Positions 56,046 through 64,000 of a stretch of 64,000 bases of DNA are shown here, piece by piece. Within the stretch, counting starts at the first letter, position 1, and every line of letters begins with the position of its first letter. The translations under genes and the position numbers were made by a program. Where the stretch lies: contig PHFE01000110.1 in the NCBI GenBank assembly GCA_002796755.1, positions 1,155,548-1,219,547 on the forward strand. The letters run 5' to 3'. Under the pieces are notes generated by a model. It did no database searches and was not told the origin of the DNA. It saw nothing but the letters and a program-made list of their open reading frames with translations. The stretch is from Paracorniculantispora psalliotae. Its lineage: Eukaryota > Ascomycota > Sordariomycetes > Hypocreales > Cordycipitaceae.

Positions 56046-59000
56046 GGTGACGATGGTGTGCTGCTGTCGAGTCGAAGTCGATTCACCAAAGTGCGAGGTC
56101 ACAAGAGGCGACAGGCGATGCAAGTCAATGGCAAGCAACAAAAGCCAATCGACGAGGACGAAGAAGAGAATAAAAACGAGAGAATGAATTGGGAAAAGAA
56201 AATGAGCCAGGACCGGGATTTGCGGCCCAGGGGCGGGCTCGTGCTAGCTAATATGCGATGCCGTGGAAGCGTAGGACCGACTTTGACGGGCAGCCCCATC
56301 GGGGACCGTCCGTACTAGCGGAGAAGCCATGCTTGCCAGCCGTCAAGAGGAAGGTGGATCTGGCGGGAAAAGTAAAAAATGCAGCTGAGAGAGCAGTGCG
56401 CGTTCGATGCTTGCCAAACTAGCAGGTTGATCCAATGTCCGTGGTGTGGGTTGCGCGTGGCTAGCTGGGTGGCAGCCCTGTGTACCTTGCCGCTGAGGTT
56501 CCGAGGCGTCAAACGGAGGGCCTAGACAGGTGCAGGCGGAGAGGGAAGTGGGCGGACAGGTGGGCAGGGGACAGGTACCAGCAGCGTGGCGCGGGCATGC
56601 CGGGGGGCCGATGATGGAGGGCTCAGGGCACCCAGCAGAGTTAGTCGAGCCGGGATGATGGTGTCTGGTTGGGTGGTGGACTGGTGGTGATGGACCAAAA
56701 GGTGGGTGGATGAAGATGCGAGGTGGGCCGAGAAAGAAACAAAGGGGAGAGTCTATGCTGGTGCCCAGCTGGTGCCAGCCCAAGTTCAGCCTAGGCTGGC
56801 CAGGACGAGTCGCGGAGAGGCCCCACCACCGACGGCGCATGGGCAAAGACAAGCTAGAACAGCCAAAACAGCCCCAAAAAGGGCCTAGAAATGAAATAAT
56901 TTTTTGGTTAGCGCCAGGTTACGGTGGACCACAGTTGGCGCCCAGCTGAGTGTGATTACAGCAGTGCATTGGCGGGATGCAACCACTGAACTGGGCCGAG
57001 CCACAGCGTCTACGGAGTACAGTGTGCCTGACTGCCACAGGTGCGGCCGACGACAGTCTCACTGAAAAGGTTATGTCAACAAGCCGCTAGTATAAAGGGT
57101 GAAATGAATTCCGGTTTACCCGTCGACCGGTGAATCACGTTTCGGACACTTGAGTTGGGCTCAGGGTGGCTGGTGGCTTGCGCCAGGCTGATAGATTCCC
57201 AACGCCTCGTCCCAGAGACCAAATCTCAAGACACGGCATATCTGATGACTCTCTCACACGTTTTCACCAAAGCCCACTACCGAAGTAATATTACAAGGCC
57301 TGGGCACGGGCAAGGCGCCGCCTCAGGGTCAGCCCAGCCCAGCTCGCCCAGCCAGGGCCAGCAAGCACGTTGGCGCTGTAGCCACTCCATTGTGGGCTGT
57401 CCAGCGCTGGGTGGCGTTTTCCTTGGGGGCGCGGCGTCTTCCTTTATTATTATTAGCCCTGCTGTTGTCTTGTGTCTATTGGCAAGCTGGAAAAAATTGC
57501 CAAAAACGAGGCTTGCTCATCTATTCCATTTCTCAGCTGGGCGGAACCACGCTCGTGTTTCCTGGGCATTATTCACATTATTTGCTGTTTTTGTTGAGGC
57601 TGGTCCTCCATTCAGTGCCAACCCGAGCAACGTCGGGCGCCTACAGTCGTGCACATGCACGGCCGACTCGTGCGACGGGGACGGGATATACCGAACTAGG
57701 TATGCCGTGACTCGGCAATACGGCTCAAAAAAATTAATTAGCCTGCATATGCATACGAAGAAGAACAGGACATAAAAAAGCAAACGGACATAAGCAAGGG
57801 AAAAAAGAGAGACTGCTGCAGGTTAAAAAAAGCAATCGGCCCAAACGGCAGTGCTCTGTGTCCACTGCGCTGCGCTAGCTCCATGCACGCCCAATCTAGA
57901 CAAACCTGCCAAGACTTTTGTTGCTGCATTGATACGAGAAAAAAAAAAGGGACAAGCCAAACAAAGACAACGACAGAGAGCAGAGGAAGACGACGCAGAA
58001 AAAAATGCGCATGGCTTTTCCTTTCAAGGTGGCTGGCGGTTGCGTGTGTCTAAGACATTCTGCATTGGGCAGGATCCAAGACAATCAATCCTTTAGCCAA
58101 ACTATTAATAACTTTTTTGCTAGCAAGACAATGGGAGATGCAGATTCTACTTTTAGCTGTCCGCCTCGTCCAACTATTCCAACTACGGACCGTAATGCGC
58201 CCCTGCGTCAAAGTGCATGCGCACGACTTGCTGCACGACTACCACGCACAAACCCGTTCACGCCGAGATATGGCCATTTTTGTATTTGCCTGCCTGCAGG
58301 TGTGACAGGCAACCATCGCAAGAGTGTTTCCCGATAAGTGTTCAACATTTGGAAGATGAAGGGGGGGACCGACCCTGGTAGAAGCTAGTCACGGACACTC
58401 GATTTCGCAGCCCTGGTCGGTTCCCACTCGCCGCGGCCGCTGCGCTGGACTATCGAAAGAAAAGTAAACAAGCTAGCTGGGCACCTGGGCGGCTTCTGGG
58501 CCCTCATCTCACACAGCCCACGCTATGGGAGCTGTTTATCATGTACAATGCCGGGCAAACGCCACCGCGGCGCGGGCAACCGGCTTGCCGTGTTGCGCCC
58601 CCCCTTGCCATGCTGCGCGCCGTGTGCTGTCGTCGCCTTCGCCGGATTCATCCACCGCACCGCAATCGAAAACGCTCTTTACCCACCCTGCCGTTCTGGA
58701 AAGAAAGTGTGATTCACATTCACCGCTGTGCTGGGCGCACGGCTGAGAAGAATATATGCAAGCCATCTTTCCCAATTGTCTCTCTTCTTTCCCAGCCGCA
58801 GCGAAAAACAGAACCTATTCCAGTCATACGAGGCGTGCCTAGACCCCCCCTCCATCGGTGTCATCCCACCGGCTTTTCGCTCCTCTGCCTGAAGGTGATA
58901 CGACTGGCATAGCACCAATGCCTGTGTGTCCGCACAGCCTCTCCACCTGTAACTGTAATTTCCTCCTCAAAATTGACAATGCAATGCCCCAAGGGGAGAA

Positions 59001-60461
59001 AAGAAAAAGGTAATCAAAGAATTCAAATACCCCAGTTAGACGTTTAAGCTGCAAATCATTTGGCTTCCAGCGTCGTCGTTCGTTCTGTAGCCCAAGGAAA
59101 CGAGCCATTGGCAGTGCCGTTTTAGGCGAAGAACCCATGCGCCTGGATCTTGTTATCATAACTTTTATTTTATTTGAGTTGTGCTGCAAACTTCAATTAA
59201 TGTGCCCATGCCTCGAAAACACGTCAGATCACCCGTGGCATCACGGCAAAGTCTGGTGACAGCTGCCAAGATTCCATCTTTCATGCGCTTCACGTCCAGC
59301 CACAGCTCGCACGTGCACTTGGCGCTGCCTCACGGGGGTTATTGCACCAAGAGCGAATGACGTTTCTTTTTTTTTTAAGGTTGACAATCAAAACCTCAGC
59401 AGATTTGAACTTTGCGCAATAGGTCTCTGCGCCTTATCCCCAAGAAAATGGACTGCCGGTACATGCAGCCCTTTATCGATGCAAGCCAAATTAAACTTTC
59501 CACACGCGCAATCGGGGCGCCAGCCGCAGCGTAGCATCCAGCTGATTAATTAAGAAAAGCCGTTGAAGCGGCTGCTGATCCATTGAAGCAGAAGATATTT
59601 TTAGAGTAAAGCTTAATGATGCCTCGTTTGTGGCATTTGCGCGCATGCCCGTGAAGAACGAACCCCTTGCGTTCAGCGCGTGGTTGCACCCTCGTCCGTA
59701 ATGGCAGATTTGATTCGCGTCTGCCAAGTCGGAGAGGGCTGGCTCTCCATCGTTGTCCTGTCGGCCTTCCGTGTTTCCTCTTTGCTCGCGAACTGTAAAT
59801 TGACCCGACTTTGATGTTGAGTTTGGCTCCTTTGCCCAGGCACGCAATCATCTACCCAACACACATCAACTTGATACTTGACGAGGGCGACGGCGCATCG
59901 GCGATAACCGTTTCAAGAAGAAAACTCGGAATTACTGAATCTGGGCTGAAAAGCGTAAAAGGCGCATCTGGTTAGGATAGGATGCCCTCACATTTTTTTT
60001 TAAAGGAAAATGTGAGGTACGCTTCTCAGGCACAGCATTGCAAATTGTATCACGAACTGCGTCTAGCATGCTACGGTGCACAACATGTAGACCAAAATGG
60101 ACGAAATTACTCTAGTACAGCTTTTAAACACCAGAAAGGGGAAATTAAGATCGATTTCGGCGCTACAGTAAATACATAGCTATGATGGCGTAGCGTCAAC
60201 TTATCCATCGGTTCCCGGCCTATTCTCGCGTCATGGTTTGGATGGCATATTTCTTGGTATTTTACCTTTCAATCAGAAAAGATCATCTACTAGTGACATG
60301 TTCTTGTTTCTCGGTTGTTCGTCACCTGGTCCAACTATTGCTACATTCAGTTTCAAGGTATGCTCTCGGTCAACGTGGGCAATCACGCTGCACTCACAAG
60401 CACTTTCTTCCCAATAATCATGTTCAATTTTGGCACTCAAATATACAAAAAATCAAAATAA
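56046..60461. promoter_or_regulatory. 4.4-kb region with no supported gene
   Basis: It starts as the promoter and leader of the WSC gene. Several open frames (the largest at about 57155-57775) lack an ATG in context, a domain or homologous texture. The sequence around 56.5-57.5 kb is GC-rich with CCAGC words, then becomes mixed. I find no terminal repeats or transposase fragment. A lineage-specific spliced gene cannot be excluded. Confidence 0.4.
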
Positions 60462-61453
60462 CTACATAGTCGGTCGGTCCACAAGTTCTCCATCCAGGAG
60501 AATGTCCACCTTTTCGTTGTAAAAGCATGCCATGCCCGCGAGCGTGCCGCACTCGAGTGCAGGGTAGCGATAATACCACACAATGTTTGGGTACTCAACA
60601 CCGCCAATCACGAGATCGTAATAATTGGCATCTCCCTTGTATGGGCATTTTGTCACGAGCTCGCTTTGTCGTAGAACTGTTTGATCAAGGCAGCCCATGG
60701 GCATGTAATACCGCGTGGGCAGGCGTGGCTCATGCAGATGATATGAAAAGCTCGACTTGGCCACTGTCTGGCCATCCACGCGCACTTCTATGCTGCGACT
60801 AGACGGAAGAACCTCGATTCGCTTGGTCGGATCCTTGGGATGCACATAGATGGGCATATCCTCCTCCAACCATTGATCTGCATTTATCACAAGGTCAGCT
60901 CACCCGTTGTCGGCCATGGCCACACGATAACTACTTCACAACATACCCATCGCTTTGAATTCGAGACGCACCAGGCCCGTCAGCGCGCCCAGGCTCCGAT
61001 CGTCCGTGAACCGCACCACCCGATCCGTGACCGCGGCCGGGATCCGGCGGCTCTCGTCCGCCGCGACGTGCAGGTCCACGACGCTCGCGCGCGTGACGCC
61101 GTCGCTCTTGACCGGCTGCTTGTCCTTGAGCGTGCAGTTGCGTAGCGCCGCCACCGGGAAGTACAGGAACGGGTAGTAGTCGTGCTCCCAGACCAGCGAC
61201 CCCGCGGTCGAGTCGACAATGACCCTGCGGTTGTAGACGACGCGGATGCGCCGGGGCGCAGGGATGACCTTGCGAGGGCCGTTTTGCAGCAGGTGGCCCG
61301 CAAGCTCGGCCAGGCTGCTCAGCAAGGACCTGTTAGCTAAAAAAATTCACCATTTCTTCAGATGTTCTGCCAGCGGTATTCATTTTCACTCGAATGAGCC
61401 GCTGATATGACGCAGGACGTTGGATTTCAGACGCACTCTGTGGATCGAGACAT
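60462..61453 (-). CDS. Double DUF427-domain protein
   Basis: Model of three exons, 61453-61437, 61329-60947 and 60877-60462, giving 271 residues. The second intron (60878-60946, gtatgt donor, gcag acceptor) is secure and joins FKAM to DQWLEED. The first exon is only 17 bases (MSRSTE), linked by a 107-base intron with a gtgcgt donor and ctaacag acceptor; it is my best solution because the main exon has no ATG. Two DUF427 units are visible: RVVYNRRVIVDSTAGSLVWE...YFPVAALR and RSIEVRVDGQTVAKS...RYYMPMG, the second with the typical TKCPYKGDANYYD. DUF427 proteins are small, cytosolic and of unknown biochemistry. The two-domain form is common in fungi. Confidence 0.82.
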
Positions 61454-63468
61454 GTTGGGTTTTGTGCTCGTAGGCACGATGAGAAATACCGGTGCAGAGC
61501 TGTCGGGCGACGTTGTCACAAGAATTTACCGAAAAAAAAACTGGAAACGGTGATTCAAAAATCGATGCCCAAAATTTGGGAGAAATGGGAAAATCGCATG
61601 AGAAGCGGTGTTGCTTTGGCGGGATCTGCAACCCCGCATGGGAGAGCTGTTGGAGCTGCGCCTGTGACGCAACTGTGCCTTAGCGCTTCGTGTTTCCAGC
61701 CAAGCCCGTGAAAGAGTCTCCTCCCAACGCCACGAGATGTGAAAAATTTCTGTCACGTCGTACAGAGGGACAGAAATGAAGGCAATGCGGGCGTTAGGTA
61801 GATTAATCACGGATAGAGTGGCGTCTGGCAGCTGTCATTGGGCAAAAATCGGCCATGACGTACGTGTTATAGCTTTGTGTGCAGGGCTGAACACTGTGCA
61901 GGACAAAGCACGTGCAGCTATGAATGCATCAGCTCATGCAAATTATCATTTATATGTTTGACCAGCTGTCTTACGAACACCGGAATTGAGTTACCGCTTC
62001 GTAACGGTTTTTGTTTTACTACAGGTTTATTTTTCTTGCTACACGTACATTCAAGGCGTAGACTGGGGCTAAACATGCGGTGAAGGATATGTAGCCGGCA
62101 CAATATATCGGAATTACACAGTTGAAAGCTTGCATTTTTGATTTACAGAGCTGAGAGCCTTATTCCCGAACGGCAGCACAATATAAAAGCAGCCAATGAT
62201 AGCGCACGATAGCTGTGTGAGAATATCTCAACTTGAACCAGGTACTCTGTCTCTCTACAGCATATGCAATTAGTATTGAAAAAGACAAAGCCTATTTTAT
62301 TGTAATGGGAAGGTGCCATTCCTGTTATTTCTATCACGCCGCTCATCTGTCCCTTTTTAGTACACCACAATATCTTTATTTGTTATTGAAAGGTACCTTG
62401 CCGGAGTTGGTCGCACACGGGACGGCTAGAGCTAAAGCGGGCACCAGGCTTATTTCTAGCAATGGAAAACCGCCTCTAACAAACAACAACAACCAACAAG
62501 AGACACAGAATCATTTTTGAACGGAACGGTTTGCAATAGCCTGACATAAGAGCACGTGTAGTCTCAACGTCTCACCTACTACAACGGCGAAGTGGCAGAT
62601 TTAGTTCAGCACGGACCGCTGGAGAAATCTAATCAGATGTTAGCCCTGTGAGCTAGCCAGATCTATCGCGCCATCTGCCGGCATCAGTGTTCAGCTTTGC
62701 CTGGGTCCAGCTTGCGCGTCATGTCTCCAAGCGTATTGTAGTCAGAACGCCAACTTCATGGTAGTAATACTTTGTCAGAGATGTCATCCCGGAAATTTAT
62801 CTGGCCAAAAGCCCAACATTGAGGCGCAAATTCCCCATCTGTGACTGGTAGAACCTAGACTCCATGTGGGCGCCTAGATTGACCGGTGGGCCTCTTATCT
62901 GCTCAGCCCAGCCATCTGACTGGCGCAAGATTGGTAACAAGAATTGGAAAACTAATCCTGGAACGGCCGAAGCTGGGCGGCTCAACAAGATGGGAGCGTA
63001 TTTTCCTCCACCCCCCGGCACATAGTGAGATGTACTTCCCAGGTACCTGTCTCACCTCGCCCCTCCATCGCAACCCGCCATTTTCCGTCGAACCGTTTGT
63101 CCCCTGCAGATCTAGCACACCAGCTGACGCTGAGGGCCAGCCAGATAGGTAGGTGGTGCGCTATTAAAACCACTGGAGCCGAGGGTAATATGGGACGCTC
63201 AGCGCGCACTGCCCAAAACAATTGGGTTGAACGACGAAGGGGCCCGCCCACGCCAAAATCTAGATGAGGGGAAACCTCTGTTCCAGTTGGATGGGGTATT
63301 GCCCGACCAACTGCGGCCTTGTAAATGTAAGCCAGCACCGTAGTTTTAGTGCCGAAGCCGCTTCCTTCGCCATCGACGACCACCGTTCAGGCAAGCTTCT
63401 TCCAGAACAACTCGACGTTCTTTTTCCTCTCATTCCATTTTTCTGCCTGGTGGACGAGTACAATCACA
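61454..63468. promoter_or_regulatory. Divergent region between the DUF427 gene and biotin synthase
   Basis: No supported gene; short frames only. The last 250 bases hold the biotin synthase leader, in which an out-of-frame ATG at 63264 opens a long frame overlapping the main start. If transcription begins upstream of it, this would be an inhibitory upstream frame. Confidence 0.45.
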
Positions 63469-64000
63469 ATGGCCACTCCTGTTATGGCATACCGCTCCGT
63501 TCGGGCGGTCGGCTTTCGACACGGCGGTGCGGCACTTTTGCGCTGGAACAGCTCCGTCGTGGATGTGTCGCCGCTCAAGTTCGATCCTCCTGCGCCGCCC
63601 ATGGAGCAGCAGCACGATAAGCTCCAAGACGACGCCAAAAAGAAGATTTTCCAAGACGCCGTCGCGGCCGACCATATCCGACACAACTGGACGAGACCGG
63701 AAATTGCCGCCATTTACTACCAGCCGCTGCTGGAGCTGGCACACCAAGCTGTAAGCACAATGACAACGGCCAAAGTGCCGAGCCACGAAAACCTGCTCGC
63801 CGCCGCACTATGCATCTGCCACTTTGAATGAGCGTTCTCCTAACTAAGATGATGTTATACAGAACAATGTCCACCGTAAATTCCACAAGGCCGGCGAAGT
63901 GCAGCTGTGCACGCTGATGAACATCAAGACCGGCGGCTGCACGGAAGACTGTTCCTACTGCGCCCAGTCTACGCGGTACCAAAAAGGCACCGGCCTCGAG
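63469..64000 (+). CDS. BIO2: Biotin synthase (5' part, cut by window end)
   Basis: Exon 1 is 63469-63750 and exon 2 runs from 63863 past the window end; the 112-base intron has a gtaagc donor, a ctaac branch and a tacag acceptor, phase 0. The N-terminus (MATPVMAYRSVRAVGFRHGG) is Arg-rich and amphipathic, a mitochondrial targeting peptide. Then come HNWTRPEIAAIYYQPLLELAHQA and, after the intron, VQLCTLMNIKTGGC followed by TEDCSYCAQST, the radical-SAM CxxxCxxC cluster of biotin synthase. The enzyme inserts sulfur into dethiobiotin in the mitochondrial matrix. The remaining two thirds are outside the window, so the second iron-sulfur site cannot be checked. Confidence 0.95.

Noticed and set aside
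57155..57775. 206-codon plus-strand frame
   Set aside because: No ATG at the start, low-complexity Gly/Ser/Gln content, no recognisable domain, and located in the long WSC-gene upstream region.

Overview
The window is nuclear DNA from a filamentous ascomycete. Genes carry short introns of about 55 to 110 bases with GTAAGT-like donors and CTAAC or CTGAC branch sites. The gene set (Cdc24 with CH, DH, PH and PB1 domains, a twin-CX9C mitoribosomal protein, fungal WSC-domain proteins, an ABCC transporter, biotin synthase) is typical of Sordariomycetes. I favour a hypocrealean fungus, but that is inference. Exon boundaries were read by eye from splice motifs and frame continuity; every multi-exon model given as spliced keeps a length divisible by three.

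Layout. 1-6.3 kb: no gene I can support. 6.3-9.0 kb: a tiny cysteine-rich secreted protein (-), a single-pass membrane protein with a missing 5' part (+), and mitoribosomal mrp10 (+). 10.3-13.4 kb: cdc24 (-), then a 4.6-kb divergent promoter region, then an F-box/WD40 protein (+, 18.0-21.0 kb). 21.5-26.1 kb: the ESCRT-III protein Vps60 (-) and a large disordered protein rich in SP/TP sites (+).

26.9-40.2 kb is an accessory island. It holds ten small, mostly intronless plus-strand genes that look like highly diverged paralogues of one fungal family (about 115-185 aa core), plus one decayed copy. A spliced one-helix membrane protein lies on the opposite strand. The spacers are AT-rich and look like mutated repeats. 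This array is the most unusual part of the window.

42.4-47.2 kb: a six-exon ABCC (MRP-type) transporter with an Arg/Ser repeat before its first nucleotide-binding domain and a minisatellite-filled intron inside its second Walker A codon run. 47.5-48.0 kb: a broken phosphotransferase gene. 49.0-50.4 kb: a two-exon fungal helical-domain protein. 50.9-56.0 kb (-): a 1669-residue secreted protein with a quinoprotein-like propeller, a beta-sandwich region and five WSC domains. 56.0-60.5 kb: no supportable gene. 60.5-61.5 kb (-): a DUF427 protein. 63.5 kb to the end: the 5' part of biotin synthase, cut by the window edge.

Most flanking genes are housekeeping: cell polarity, endosomal sorting, ubiquitin ligation, mitochondrial translation and biotin synthesis. 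The 27-42 kb island and the WSC and ABC genes look like the variable, environment-facing part. I see no CRISPR array, no rRNA, no intact tRNA and no intact transposase.
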